A stretch of DNA of 64,000 nt, from NCBI GenBank assembly GCA_010202115.1, contig CP047917.1, positions 186,001 to 250,000 on the forward strand, read 5' to 3'. Source of the DNA: Candidatus Saccharibacteria bacterium oral taxon 488. Its GTDB lineage: Bacteria; Patescibacteriota; Saccharimonadia; Saccharimonadales; Saccharimonadaceae. The position numbers and the translations under genes are program-made. The stretch's first letter is position 1. Each line of letters starts with the position of its first letter. The notes below the pieces were generated by a model, which did not search any database, was not told the DNA's origin, and saw nothing but the letters and a program-made list of their open reading frames with translations. Below, piece by piece: positions 1-8,036 of this stretch.

Positions 1-1
1 T

Positions 2-532
2 AGTTTCGGTGATTTTTCAGCGGCGGATGCAGTGCGGGCGGCGGACGACATTATCATCAAAGGCGGCGGGCATGGGGCGGCTGCTGGCGTGACGCTGGCG
101 ACTGAAAAGATTGGTGATTTTCGTCGTCGCGTGAATGATTTTTATGATTCGCTGCAACTAACAAACCAAGAGCGATATTTGCTGCCGCGAGCCGACGTGG
201 AAATTGCTGATTTTTCGGAAATTGATGAGGAATTAGTAGAGAATCTGGCAAGAATGGAGCCATTTGGTAATGGTAATCCCGAGCCTGTAGTAAAAATCAC
301 TACAGCGAGCGTGTTGAGCGCGCGACGGATGGGCGCGGATGGGCAGCACGTTAAACTGACTTTGCGCGACCAAAATGGCAAGGCGCTGCAAATGCTGGCG
401 TTCAATGCGCCCGAGGCGTTTTTCTGCGAGCCAGGCGACGAGGTGGTAGCGTGGTTTCAGCCAACTATCAACGAATGGCAGGGGGTGCGGACGGTTGAGG
501 GGCGGCTCGTTCACATGGCTTTGTTGGATTGA
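2..532 (+). CDS. recJ: Single-stranded-DNA-specific exonuclease RecJ, C-terminal part
   Basis: The gene enters from the left edge, so only the last 176 codons are present. The reading frame is open from base 2, and the DHHA1 motif GGGHGAAAG lies at residues 21-29 of this fragment; it binds the nucleic acid/phosphate in DHH phosphoesterases. The rest fits the RecJ oligonucleotide-binding domain (MEPFGNGNPEP, then a beta-rich tail with VKLTLRDQNGK). RecJ degrades single-stranded DNA 5'-3' in recombination and base-excision or mismatch repair. An internal GTG at 32 is not the real start. The main alternative is another DHH/DHHA1 phosphoesterase, but FGNGNPEP is typical of RecJ. Confidence 0.9.
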   Translation, partial: SFGDFSAADAVRAADDIIIKGGGHGAAAGVTLATEKIGDFRRRVNDFYDSLQLTNQERYLLPRADVEIADFSEIDEELVENLARMEPFGNGNPEPVVKITTASVLSARRMGADGQHVKLTLRDQNGKALQMLAFNAPEAFFCEPGDEVVAWFQPTINEWQGVRTVEGRLVHMALLD

Positions 533-658
533 TGTGGTAATTACAACTTTTGTTTGAGGGTGATCACCAGTTGCTTGGGCGCAGCAGTTTTTTGTTGTTA
601 AATTAGCAACGACGTTATGCATTGAGGCCGTGTATCCCCTTCGGGCAATGTCAGTAAC

Positions 659-687
659 TTGACAAATCACAAAAAAGAGAGTAGCAT
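659..687 (+). promoter_or_regulatory. Promoter of orphan gene at 731, AG-rich spacer class
   Basis: TTGACA at 659-664, a 17-nt spacer starting AATCA and ending AAGAGAG, and TAGCAT at 682-687. The -35 and the start of the spacer match the promoters at 22780, 24570 and 26055. A leader of about 40 nt with AAGGA (719-723) follows. Confidence 0.7.
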
Positions 688-730
688 GAACTCATAATAT
701 AAAATTGCTAAATGCAAGAAGGAAACAAAC

Positions 731-1327
731 ATGACACAAAGTTATGAACATAATGGCAATGGAAGTCCAAATCCAAACGCTGCTAATTGGGCCGAGATCG
801 GTAGGGAGGATGGACCAGTTTATCTGGACCTATCTACATTAGATTTTTCTAAAGTAGAAGAGACTTACAGTAAGATCAAAGATCCCAATAAGGCTATTGA
901 GGTTGAGATTTCAGAAACCACTCAGAAGGTAGAAACAGTTATCACAGAAGAAGACGGAACAGAGCGAGTTGAGACGGTTAATACAGCGAATCCTGGTGAT
1001 GCAATCGTTACGGGCAAGAAAGGCGAGCGTTATGTCATAAATGCCGAAGATTTTCGTAACCTCTATGAGCCACTTACGGAAGAGAATGGTGTAGCCGCTA
1101 ATGGCAAGTATTTGCCTAAAAATGTTGTGAAGTGCATGGAGAACCCAGAGGGTAAAGAGATTGTCATTGATGCGCCGTGGGGTGGTAGACAGACAGGTGG
1201 GGCTAATTGCATAATTGTAGAAAGTCAAATTGAGAACAGTGATGGTAAAAAAGAGAGATATATTATTGAAAGAGGTGCGTTTGAGGCAACATACAAAAAA
1301 GATAGCCAAACCGCTGGAGAAGAGTAG
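731..1327 (+). CDS. Hypothetical protein, 198 aa, acidic, orphan
   Basis: I do not recognise the family. The protein is soluble and acidic, with no signal peptide or membrane segment. Its centre (about residues 85-115) reads PGDAIVTGKKGERYVINAED, which resembles the small PGD-x-IVT-GERY beta module seen in assorted phage and bacterial proteins. A second, weaker copy may lie near the C terminus (RYIIERGAFEATY). AAGGA 7 nt upstream supports the ATG. It stands alone between recJ and rpsU, with its own AG-rich-spacer promoter and a terminator. The same promoter type precedes the orphan genes at 22850, 24654 and 26118, so a shared regulon is inferred. Confidence 0.75.
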   Translation: MTQSYEHNGNGSPNPNAANWAEIGREDGPVYLDLSTLDFSKVEETYSKIKDPNKAIEVEISETTQKVETVITEEDGTERVETVNTANPGDAIVTGKKGERYVINAEDFRNLYEPLTEENGVAANGKYLPKNVVKCMENPEGKEIVIDAPWGGRQTGGANCIIVESQIENSDGKKERYIIERGAFEATYKKDSQTAGEE

Positions 1328-1359
1328 CTTTAGTTGGCTGGGCTAAAATATAGTTGCCG

Positions 1360-1394
1360 GACGCCGCATGGATAAATATCGGGTGGCGTCTTTT
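1360..1394 (+). terminator. Intrinsic terminator after the orphan gene at 731
   Basis: GACGCCGC (1360-1367) pairs with GTGGCGTC (1383-1390; one G-U), with a 15-nt loop, followed by TTTTC. It separates the orphan gene from rpsU. Confidence 0.75.
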
Positions 1395-1426
1395 CGTGCT
1401 CAGTCTAACCGATCTTAGATGCTAAT

Positions 1427-1455
1427 TTGTCAAATATTTTCTCATCTGTTATAAT
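1427..1455 (+). promoter_or_regulatory. rpsU promoter
   Basis: TTGTCA (1427-1432), 17-nt spacer, extended -10 TGTTATAAT with the hexamer at 1450-1455. The ATG is only 9 nt after the hexamer, so the transcript should be nearly leaderless. Confidence 0.8.
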
Positions 1456-1464
1456 GCAGGAAGT

Positions 1465-1683
1465 ATGGTACAAGTAACACGTAAAGATCAGAAGGAAGCG
1501 AACGAGAATGTGATTCGTCGCTTTAATCGCAAGGTGCTGCAGAGCGGTGTCCTTGCGCGGGCAAAGTCGGTGATGCGATTTGCCAAGCCGATTTCCAAGG
1601 TTGAGCGCCGCAAGAAAGCGATTATTCGCCGCGAGCGCCGGGCCGAGAAAACAGCCAGGATGCGCATGGGGGCAACGCGTTAA
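1465..1683 (+). CDS. rpsU: 30S ribosomal protein S21
   Basis: A 72-residue, very basic protein matching the S21 family: N-terminal ENVIRRFNRKVLQSGVL, then a run of Arg/Lys helices (RRKKAIIRRERR). S21 sits on the small-subunit platform near the anti-Shine-Dalgarno end of 16S rRNA and helps initiation. That is notable here, where many mRNAs appear leaderless. The stop codon overlaps the next start (TAATG), so rpsU and the GatB/YqeY gene are co-translated, a pairing common in bacteria. Confidence 0.9.
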   Translation: MVQVTRKDQKEANENVIRRFNRKVLQSGVLARAKSVMRFAKPISKVERRKKAIIRRERRAEKTARMRMGATR

Positions 1684-2141
1684 TGTCGGCGCTCAAAGCG
1701 CGTATTGCTGATGAGATGAAAGCCGCTCTTCTAGGGCGGCATCGTTTTCGGGGTGACGTCCTGCGTAGCTTGAAGGCGGCAATCCTTAATGAGGAGGTAT
1801 CGCTCGGTAAGCGCGATGAAGGTCTAAATGATGCAGAAGTCGAGAGGGTAGTTGCCCGCGAAGTTAAAAAGCGCAAAGAAAGTGCCGAGTTATACCGGGC
1901 AAATGGCCGGGCAGAACTAGCCGAGCCGGAGGAGCAAGAGGCAGCAATTTTACAGGAATTTTTGCCTAAACAGCTGAGCGAAGATGAGATTCGGGCAATG
2001 GTCGAGGCAGCGGTTGCTGATTTGGGTGCGACGATGCAGCAGATGGGTCAGGTGATCGGTGCGGTGAAGGCTAAGGCTGGCAATGCGGCTGACGGCGCCT
2101 TGATTGCGAAAATTACCAAAGAAACGCTAGCAAAACAATAA
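1683..2141 (+). CDS. GatB/YqeY domain protein
   Basis: A 152-residue protein of the YqeY family, which resembles the C-terminal tail domain of the GatB amidotransferase subunit. Visible signatures are LRSLKAAILNEEV near residue 28, EVKKRKESAELYRANGR around 60, and EFLPKQLSEDEI around 97. YqeY is thought to bind tRNA or assist amidotransferase-like reactions, but its exact role is not settled. It follows rpsU with a 1-nt overlap in a two-gene operon. Confidence 0.9.
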   Translation: MSALKARIADEMKAALLGRHRFRGDVLRSLKAAILNEEVSLGKRDEGLNDAEVERVVAREVKKRKESAELYRANGRAELAEPEEQEAAILQEFLPKQLSEDEIRAMVEAAVADLGATMQQMGQVIGAVKAKAGNAADGALIAKITKETLAKQ

Positions 2142-2164
2142 CAACACAGAAAAAGGAGCAAAGG

Positions 2165-2716
2165 ATGATCTTATTGTTTGGGCCGCCGGGGGCTGGTAAA
2201 AGTATGCAGGGGCAGATGTTGGCAGCGCGCCAGGGTTGGAAATGGCTATCGACCGGCGAGATGTTGCGCCGAAGTAATGATCCGGCGGTGATTGATATTT
2301 TACGCTCGGGCGAGCTGGTGAGCGATGCGTTGATTTACCAAGTGTTTGAGCAGGCGGTGCAGGATGCGCGCGATAAAAAATATCCAAATATCATTGTGGA
2401 TGGCTTTCCGCGGACGAAAGAACAGGCGGCATGGCTGGATGAGTATATGGCACGGATGAGTGAGAAGATTGATACGGTGATTTCACTGGAAGTGCCGGAG
2501 GCGGAAATTATGCGGCGGCTAGAAAAGCGTGGCCGGTTGGAGGATACGCCAGAGGCGATTGCCCGGCGAATGACGATTTATCGGCAAAAAATGTATCCGG
2601 TGTTGGGGATTTTTGCTGAGGCAGGCGTTAGGATTGTCCATCTTGACGGCGTCGGGACGGCTGGTGAAGTACATGACCGGATTTATGAAGAGGTGGCGTA
2701 CGCATGCCAACTTTAA
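2165..2716 (+). CDS. adk: Adenylate kinase (short form)
   Basis: Catalyses ATP + AMP = 2 ADP. The P-loop GPPGAGKS is at residues 6-13, STGEMLR (AMP binding) near 31, and DGFPRTKEQA near 79. At 183 residues it is shorter than the usual 210-220-residue bacterial enzyme: the lid is reduced to a short loop around GRLEDTPEAIARRM and has no zinc cysteines. The start has AAAGGAG upstream. The 3' end overlaps map by 13 nt, preserving the adk-map pair found in many ribosomal-protein operons, here without its ribosomal neighbours. Confidence 0.9.
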   Translation: MILLFGPPGAGKSMQGQMLAARQGWKWLSTGEMLRRSNDPAVIDILRSGELVSDALIYQVFEQAVQDARDKKYPNIIVDGFPRTKEQAAWLDEYMARMSEKIDTVISLEVPEAEIMRRLEKRGRLEDTPEAIARRMTIYRQKMYPVLGIFAEAGVRIVHLDGVGTAGEVHDRIYEEVAYACQL

Positions 2717-3471
2717 TTACGGGTGAGAAAACGCCGCAGCAGATGAAGGATATGCGCGAATGCGGGCGGATGTTGGCGACGATTTATGACGAGTTGCGCC
2801 AGCGGGTAACGGCTGGTATGAGTGAATTGGATGTCAATGAGTTTGTGGCCGGGCGAATCAAGGATTTTGGTGCGGAGGCGACGTATTTGACGGATGAGGT
2901 GAAATTCCCAGGGGTGATTTGCGTGTCGACTAATGAGCAATTGGTGCACTCATTTCCGACAGACTATGTGTTTGAGAAGGGCGATGTAGTGAGCTTTGAC
3001 CTGGTGATTGGCTACCGCGACATGAAGACCGATAGCGCGTTTACTATGGTGATTGACAAAGAGCCGCGCGGCGCTAAGAAGCATTTGCTGCACGCGACAG
3101 AGCAAAGTTTGTATGCGGGAATTGATGCGATTTCCGGTGAGGGAACGCGCGTTGGCGATATTTCGGCTGGCGTGGAAGCGGTATTGAAGAAGGCTAAATT
3201 GGGTATCATTCGCGAGCTGGTTGGCCACGGTGTGGGGCTGGAAATGCACATGAGTCCAGAGATTCCAAATTATGGCCGACGCGGTACCGGGCCAGTGCTG
3301 CACGCAGGCGACACGATTGCCATCGAGCCGATGGCCAGCCTCGGCGGCGAGAAAATTGTGACTGAGGATGACGGCTGGACGATTAGCATGAAAGACGGCA
3401 GTTTGGGTGCACATTTTGAACATACCGTGCTGATCACCGAGACGGGTGCGGAGATTTTGACGACGCTCTAG
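2704..3471 (+). CDS. map: Methionine aminopeptidase, type I
   Basis: Removes the initiator methionine from nascent proteins. The 255-residue chain has the pita-bread fold signatures: metal-ligand aspartates in SFDLVIGYRDMKTDSAFT, the histidine in GHGVGLEMHMSPEIPNYG, and the glutamates in IAIEPMAS and FEHTVLIT. There is no N-terminal zinc-finger extension. It is translationally coupled to adk by a 13-nt overlap. No terminator is seen before ftsA, whose own promoter lies across the 3' end of map. Confidence 0.93.
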   Translation: MPTLITGEKTPQQMKDMRECGRMLATIYDELRQRVTAGMSELDVNEFVAGRIKDFGAEATYLTDEVKFPGVICVSTNEQLVHSFPTDYVFEKGDVVSFDLVIGYRDMKTDSAFTMVIDKEPRGAKKHLLHATEQSLYAGIDAISGEGTRVGDISAGVEAVLKKAKLGIIRELVGHGVGLEMHMSPEIPNYGRRGTGPVLHAGDTIAIEPMASLGGEKIVTEDDGWTISMKDGSLGAHFEHTVLITETGAEILTTL

Positions 3472-3486
3472 GCTATCTGGTATACT
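3457..3486 (+). promoter_or_regulatory. ftsA promoter
   Basis: TTGACG (3457-3462), 18-nt spacer, extended -10 TGGTATACT with the hexamer at 3481-3486. Six nt later comes the ftsA ATG, which predicts a leaderless mRNA. The -35 lies inside map. Confidence 0.75.
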
Positions 3487-3492
3487 AAGCAT

Positions 3493-4716
3493 ATGCAAGA
3501 ACAATCTCGATATGTGGTAGGAATTGATGTTGGTACGAAGACCGTGCGCTGCGTGGTCGGACATATCGGGGAGTCGGGGCTGCCAAACATTGTTGGTGTC
3601 GGCGTGAGTGAAAATAGCGGCATGCGTAAGGGTGCGGTATCGAACTTGACGGGGCCGGCGGCGGCGATTGACAAGGCGCTCGAGGCGGCCGAACGCATGA
3701 GCGGTCATCATATTAATGCAGCGGCGCTGAGCGTCAATGGGTCGCATATCTTGAGCACCAAAGCTGATGGTATGATCGCGGTGGGGATGAGTGGCGGTGA
3801 AGTGACGGACGAGGATGTGCTGCGGATTGAAGAAGTGGCGACGACCGGGAAGGTGCCGGCTAATCGAGAGATTTTGGAGATTGTGCCGCATGCCTATCGG
3901 CTGGACGGACAGGATAACATCAAGGATCCGGTGGGGATGAGCGGGACGCGCCTGGAGCTGCGGGCTAATGTGGTCTCGGGTCTGACGCCGTATGTGGCGA
4001 ATTTACGCCGCTCGGCCGAGATGGCCAATGTCACTGCCTCGAGCCTAACACCGAGCGTGTTGGCAGCGGCGCGAGCGGTGCTCAGCGAGTCGCAGATTGA
4101 GAACGGAGTGGCGGTTATCGACATTGGTGGTAGCACGACCGGTGTGGCCGTGTTTGAAGAGGGCGATTTGCAGCATGTGGCGGTGATCCCGATGGGAGCG
4201 CAGAATGTGACAAATGATGTGGCGATTGGGCTAAAGACTGACCCGGAGATCGCTGAGGCAGTCAAATTGGCGCATGCCCGGCTGGGCGGCGGCAAGGCTG
4301 GTCGCGTTGATACCAAGCATGACAAACAGGTGTACACATTTGAACAAAGCGAGATTGATGAGATTGTCGAGGCGCGCTACGAGGAGATTTTCGAGCTAGT
4401 CGCCAAAGAATTGAAGCGGGCCGGCGGCATTGGACGGCTGCCGAGCGGTGTGGTGCTGGTTGGTGGCGGCGCTAAGGTCAAGGATCTGGTCGAATTTGCG
4501 AAAAATAGCCTCGGCGTGGCGGCTAAACTAGGTGTGCCGGCAGGATATGCAGGCGTGAGCGACGAGGCGAATGGGCCGGAGTTTGCGGCGGCAATTGGCC
4601 TGATGCTCATTGACGGGGCAGGGGCTGAGCGGGCCGAGCAGACGCATAGCAAGGTAGGTTCGGTGACCAAGAAAGCCGGCGGGATGATTAGTCGATTACT
4701 AGCGAGGTTTAAGTAG
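3493..4716 (+). CDS. ftsA: Cell division protein FtsA
   Basis: Actin-like ATPase that tethers FtsZ to the membrane. The 407-residue chain starts with the phosphate-1 motif (VGIDVGTKTVRCVVG, residues 9-23) and has phosphate-2 (VIDIGGSTTGVAVF, about 208-221) and the adenosine motif (GVVLVGGGAKV, about 318-328). The FtsA-specific 1C domain lies between. The C terminus ends in an amphipathic, basic helix (KAGGMISRLLARFK), the expected membrane anchor. The start is fixed by a -10 element 6 nt upstream. ftsZ follows after 53 nt with its own promoter. Confidence 0.95.
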   Translation: MQEQSRYVVGIDVGTKTVRCVVGHIGESGLPNIVGVGVSENSGMRKGAVSNLTGPAAAIDKALEAAERMSGHHINAAALSVNGSHILSTKADGMIAVGMSGGEVTDEDVLRIEEVATTGKVPANREILEIVPHAYRLDGQDNIKDPVGMSGTRLELRANVVSGLTPYVANLRRSAEMANVTASSLTPSVLAAARAVLSESQIENGVAVIDIGGSTTGVAVFEEGDLQHVAVIPMGAQNVTNDVAIGLKTDPEIAEAVKLAHARLGGGKAGRVDTKHDKQVYTFEQSEIDEIVEARYEEIFELVAKELKRAGGIGRLPSGVVLVGGGAKVKDLVEFAKNSLGVAAKLGVPAGYAGVSDEANGPEFAAAIGLMLIDGAGAERAEQTHSKVGSVTKKAGGMISRLLARFK

Positions 4717-4736
4717 GAGCTAGTAGACAAAGATGG

Positions 4737-4742
4737 TATACT
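4737..4742 (+). promoter_or_regulatory. ftsZ promoter -10
   Basis: Extended -10 TGGTATACT, hexamer 4737-4742. No good -35 is seen. A leader of about 20 nt containing AGGGAGAGG precedes the ATG, so ftsZ, unlike ftsA, has a conventional ribosome binding site. Confidence 0.65.
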
Positions 4743-4769
4743 TGATAAGAGAAAGATAGGGAGAGGAAA

Positions 4770-5960
4770 ATGCCGCAGATTACACCAAGTGAAGTTCAAA
4801 CGTTTGCCAGTATCAAAGTTGTCGGTGTCGGTGGAGCTGGTGGTTCGGCCATCAATCGGATGAAAGATGCGGGGCTCGCTGGCGTGCAGTTTATCGCCAT
4901 GAACACTGATGCTCAGGCATTGCATAATTCCAAGGCGGATGTCAAGATTCATCTCGGGCACACCACGACTAATGGGCTGGGTGCCGGTGCTGATCCGATG
5001 GTTGGTGAGGCGGCAGCCAATGAGTCGCGCGAGGAGATTCGCCAGGCACTCGAGGGTGCGGACATGGTGTTTGTGACGATTGGTGCTGGTGGTGGCACTG
5101 GATCGGGCGCTGGGCATATCGTGGCGGAAATTGCTCGCGAGATGGACATCTTGGTGGTTGGTGTGGCGACGCGACCATTTAGTTTTGAAGGCGAAAAGCG
5201 TCGAGTGAATGCTGATTGGGCAATTACTCACTTGGGCCGACAGGTTGATACTTTGATTACTATTCCGAATGACCGATTGCTGCAGACGATTGATCGGCGG
5301 ACGCCGCTGCTCGAGACGTTCAAGATTGCTGATGACGTGCTGCGCCAAGGTGTGCAGGGTATTTCTGAGCTGATTACCGAGCATGGTTTGATTAATCTCG
5401 ACTTTGCTGACGTCAAGGCGGTGATGAGTCGGGCTGGTTCGGCGCTGATGGGGATCGGTCGGGCTGATGGCGAGAATCGGGCGGTGCAGGCCGCTCAGCA
5501 AGCGATCGAGAGTCCGCTGATCGAGGTGTCGATTGACGGTGCAAAGGGCGTGTTGTTTAACGTGACCGGTGGCTATGACATGAGCATGGCAGAGATTCAG
5601 GAGGCGGCTGAGGTAATTACCAGCGCGGTCAGCCCTGATGCCAATATTATCTTTGGAGCAACGCTCAAGCCAGAGCTCGAAGACGAGGTGATCATCACGG
5701 TTATCGCCACTGGGTTTGATAGTGAGACCTATCATGATCACGAGGTGAGTTTGACGAGTGAAGCGTCGCATGAATCAGAGACTGAAGTTGATGATGAGGT
5801 GGTTGAAGGGATTGATCTGGAGCTCAGTGAGCAGAGCGGAGCGACGGACTTTACGTCTGAGCAGGAAAACAACATCTGGGATCAGCCAGCTGAGGATGAA
5901 GCGGACGAAGATGATACGCCAGCCTTCCTTCGCCGCCGCAAAAAGAACAAGGAGGAATAA
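4770..5960 (+). CDS. ftsZ: Cell division protein FtsZ
   Basis: Tubulin-like GTPase that forms the division ring. The tubulin signature GGGTGSG is at residues 107-113 and the N-terminal [13 protein letters not shown] near 19-31. The T7-loop region includes [11 protein letters not shown], near 210. An acidic linker of about 60 residues leads to the conserved C-terminal peptide [14 protein letters not shown], which binds FtsA. At 396 residues the length is normal. The next ATG (nrdR) follows the stop codon directly. Confidence 0.96.
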   Translation: MPQITPSEVQTFASIKVVGVGGAGGSAINRMKDAGLAGVQFIAMNTDAQALHNSKADVKIHLGHTTTNGLGAGADPMVGEAAANESREEIRQALEGADMVFVTIGAGGGTGSGAGHIVAEIAREMDILVVGVATRPFSFEGEKRRVNADWAITHLGRQVDTLITIPNDRLLQTIDRRTPLLETFKIADDVLRQGVQGISELITEHGLINLDFADVKAVMSRAGSALMGIGRADGENRAVQAAQQAIESPLIEVSIDGAKGVLFNVTGGYDMSMAEIQEAAEVITSAVSPDANIIFGATLKPELEDEVIITVIATGFDSETYHDHEVSLTSEASHESETEVDDEVVEGIDLELSEQSGATDFTSEQENNIWDQPAEDEADEDDTPAFLRRRKKNKEE

Positions 5961-6413
5961 ATGAGCGGATTTAACATTGGTGATAGCCGCGTGATCGAGT
6001 CGCGAGAGGTTTCTGATGGTGTGGCGATTCGCCGCCGCCGCGAGACGCCGGATGGACGGCGTTTCACTACGTATGAACGCGTGGAAAAGCCAAACCTCAT
6101 TGTGATCAAGAAAAATGGTAGTCGTGAACTGTTTGATCGAGTTAAGCTCGCGCATGCGGTGCGCCAGTCGGTTGGTAAATTCCTCAAGTCCGACGAGGAA
6201 GTTGAGTCGATTATCACGGCGGTTGAAGATAAATTGTATGCGCTGGGCGCCTCAGAAGTGCCGTCGCGGCAGATCGGCGAGTTTGTACTGGATGAATTAG
6301 CGAAGCGTAACGAGGTGGCGTATGTACGTTTTGCCAGCGTGTTTCAGAAGTTTGAAACGCTGGATGATTTCGTCAAGATATTGGAACAGCGTCGCCAGAA
6401 AGGACAAGAATAA
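5961..6413 (+). CDS. nrdR: NrdR-like transcriptional repressor lacking the zinc ribbon cysteines
   Basis: The C-terminal ATP-cone is clear: VIKKNGSRELFDRVKLAHAV near residue 50, VPSRQIGEFVLDEL near 102, and EVAYVRFASVFQKFETLDDF near 118, the NrdR hallmark. NrdR represses ribonucleotide reductase genes by binding NrdR boxes when (d)ATP is bound. Normally the first 40 residues form a zinc ribbon with two Cys pairs. Here the ribbon scaffold remains (DSRVIESREV, AIRRRRE, RRFTTYERV), but the whole 150-residue protein has no cysteine. The in-frame ftsZ stop immediately upstream rules out a longer N terminus. Confidence 0.85.
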   Translation: MSGFNIGDSRVIESREVSDGVAIRRRRETPDGRRFTTYERVEKPNLIVIKKNGSRELFDRVKLAHAVRQSVGKFLKSDEEVESIITAVEDKLYALGASEVPSRQIGEFVLDELAKRNEVAYVRFASVFQKFETLDDFVKILEQRRQKGQE

Positions 6414-6670
6414 TGCGAGTCGTTGTCGTATACCGGGCGGAAAGTGATTACGCGCGCCAAGTCACTAGTTTTCTGCATGACTTTAGTCGGCAGACGGGGC
6501 ACACGATTGAAGAGCTTGACCCAGATTCGGCTGAGGGCAGCGATTTTTGCCGGACATACGACATCGTTGAATACCCGACTGTTATCGCGCTGAGCGCTGA
6601 TAGCCAGATGCAGAACATGTGGCGCGGATTACCGCTACCGACGATTAGTGAGGTGAGTTTTTATGTTTGA
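6413..6670 (+). CDS. Small thioredoxin-fold protein without CXXC
   Basis: An 85-residue protein that looks like a minimal thioredoxin fold: strand RVVVVYRA, a helix, then DIVEYPTVIAL with the tyrosine-proline of the cis-Pro loop, and WRGLPLP near the end. The usual WCxxC active site is absent. One cysteine (SDFCRTYD) lies before the cis-Pro region. It overlaps nrdR by 1 nt and the VKOR gene by 8 nt, so the three are translationally coupled. A role as a partner or scaffold for the VKOR oxidoreductase is inferred from position only. Confidence 0.7.
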   Translation: MRVVVVYRAESDYARQVTSFLHDFSRQTGHTIEELDPDSAEGSDFCRTYDIVEYPTVIALSADSQMQNMWRGLPLPTISEVSFYV

Positions 6671-7274
6671 CATGCTGCGTAAGTGGCTCTCGAACAAAGA
6701 TTCAAAACGCCGGCAGTTCGCAGCATTAGCGCTGCTGCTCGGCAGCAGTTTGGGTTTGTTGGCCTCATTTGTACTGTCGATCGAGGCGCTGACGCTTGCT
6801 AAAAATTCGCATGCTGCATTGAACTGCGACTTGAATTCGGTGATAAGCTGTTCGGCGGTGGCAAACCATTGGTCGGCGACACTACTCGGCTTTCCTAATA
6901 GTTTTATTGGTATGATGACGCTGCCGGTGATGGTGACAATTGCGGTGGCGCTGCTAGCGGGCACGAAGTTTCCGAAGTGGTTTATGTGGGGCGCGCAGCT
7001 TGGCGCGGTGGCGGGCCTTCTGTTTGCTGGTTGGATGTTTTATATGAGTTATGTTGAGATTGGTGCGTTGTGTCCGTGGTGTTTGACGCTGGATGCGGGT
7101 ATGCTGCTGGTCTGTTACGGACTGACTAGATATAATGTGGTGACTAGGATGGTTGGCGGTAGGCGTATGAGAAAATTTGTCGACCGGGGATTTGACACGT
7201 TCCTGTTGGCGCTAGTGACCGTTGTGATCGTTGTTGTTATTTTAGCAACATTTGGGCGTGAGCTATTTGCATAA
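6663..7274 (+). CDS. Vitamin K epoxide reductase (VKOR) family membrane oxidoreductase
   Basis: Integral membrane protein of 203 residues with about five hydrophobic segments. The loop cysteine pair is in NCDLNSVISCSAV (near residues 58-70), followed by SFIGM, and the active-site CPWC follows in the fourth helix (GALCPWCLTLD). VKOR homologues reoxidise DsbA-like proteins with quinone and so drive disulfide formation outside the membrane. Bacterial VKORs are often fused to or paired with a thioredoxin domain. Here the only partner in the operon is the CXXC-less thioredoxin-like protein immediately upstream. Confidence 0.88.
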   Translation: MFDMLRKWLSNKDSKRRQFAALALLLGSSLGLLASFVLSIEALTLAKNSHAALNCDLNSVISCSAVANHWSATLLGFPNSFIGMMTLPVMVTIAVALLAGTKFPKWFMWGAQLGAVAGLLFAGWMFYMSYVEIGALCPWCLTLDAGMLLVCYGLTRYNVVTRMVGGRRMRKFVDRGFDTFLLALVTVVIVVVILATFGRELFA

Positions 7275-7290
7275 ATTAAGAGTAGGCGTA

Positions 7291-7319
7291 TTGAATAATG
7301 GAGCTGGTATCCGTATACT
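7291..7319 (+). promoter_or_regulatory. Promoter of the LiaF-like gene
   Basis: TTGAAT (7291-7296), 17-nt spacer, TATACT (7314-7319), then 6 nt to the ATG: leaderless arrangement with a full -35/-10 pair. Confidence 0.75.
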
Positions 7320-7325
7320 GGGCAT

Positions 7326-8003
7326 ATGAAGAAAAATTTTCTCATTAGAGCGTTTTTGGGTGTTACCATTGTGTCGCTCGGCGGGATTTTGCTGCTGCGG
7401 AATCTCGGAGTTATTACCTTTAATAGCTGGCCCCTGTTTTGGGGTGCTTTTTGGGCCTTTGCTGGCTTATTGATACTATTATTCAGTTATCGCAGACCGA
7501 TAGACTGGGTGTGGGGGCTGTTATTGATAGCTGTTGGCGTGTTGATCGGGCTGAGTGCTTATGGTGTAATTAATATTGGTACGTGGAAATCATTCTGGCC
7601 GGTAATACTGATTGCTATTGGTTTGTCGGTCGTGTTTGGTATTGGTTCAGGCCGTCGGCAGCCTAAAAAGCGGGTGGCTGATGATGGTGATAGTGAAAAA
7701 GTTGCAATTTTTTACGGTGAAGAATCGCGGGTGAAAGGCGATTATACTGGCGGCTCGGTGACAGCGGTATTTGGCGGCGTAGATTTGGATTTGCGCCAGG
7801 CGAAGATCAAGGATGGTGCAGTCATCGACGTCTTTACCTTTTGTGGCGGCGCCAGTATTAGTTTGCCTGACGACGTGATTGTCAAAAATGAGGTGCGTGG
7901 TGTTTTGGGTGGCAGTGAGAATAAAACTGCGCCGAAGTCTTCCGCCAAAAAGACGATCTACCTAAAGGGTGAATGCGTCTTGGGTGGTCTGGAAATTAAA
8001 TAA
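7326..8003 (+). CDS. LiaF/DUF5668-like membrane protein
   Basis: A 225-residue protein with an N-terminal block of four hydrophobic segments (about residues 7-105, with WPLFWGAFWAFAGLLIL and FWPVILIAIGLSVVFG), then a charged linker and a C-terminal beta-helical domain (AVFGGVDLDLRQAKIKDG, FTFCGGASISLPDDV). This arrangement matches the cell-wall-active antibiotics response proteins related to LiaF, which modulate envelope-stress two-component systems. No kinase or regulator gene is adjacent. A sensor or membrane-stress role is inferred from the family. Confidence 0.75.
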   Translation: MKKNFLIRAFLGVTIVSLGGILLLRNLGVITFNSWPLFWGAFWAFAGLLILLFSYRRPIDWVWGLLLIAVGVLIGLSAYGVINIGTWKSFWPVILIAIGLSVVFGIGSGRRQPKKRVADDGDSEKVAIFYGEESRVKGDYTGGSVTAVFGGVDLDLRQAKIKDGAVIDVFTFCGGASISLPDDVIVKNEVRGVLGGSENKTAPKSSAKKTIYLKGECVLGGLEIK

Positions 8004-8007
8004 TCTC

Positions 8008-8036
8008 TTGGGATTTTAGTAAAAACGCGCTACAAT
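8008..8036 (+). promoter_or_regulatory. Candidate promoter of the T-box operon
   Basis: TTGGGA (8008-8013), 17-nt spacer, TACAAT (8031-8036). Transcription would start near 8043, just upstream of the structured leader. The -10 lies inside a strong hairpin that also looks like the terminator of the preceding gene. Confidence 0.55.

Noticed and set aside
911..1309. Minus-strand ORF with hydrophobic, Cys-rich product opposite the orphan gene at 731
   Set aside because: The plus ORF has promoter, ribosome binding site and terminator; the antisense frame has none of these.
2950..3891. Minus-strand ORF of 313 codons over map and ftsA
   Set aside because: It spans two confident genes and a promoter on the other strand; the product is His/Arg-rich shadow sequence.
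4377..5771. Long minus-strand ORF of 464 codons antisense to ftsA and ftsZ
   Set aside because: It is the codon-bias shadow of ftsZ; the plus-strand proteins are unmistakable, and the minus product is low in structure with no ribosome binding site.
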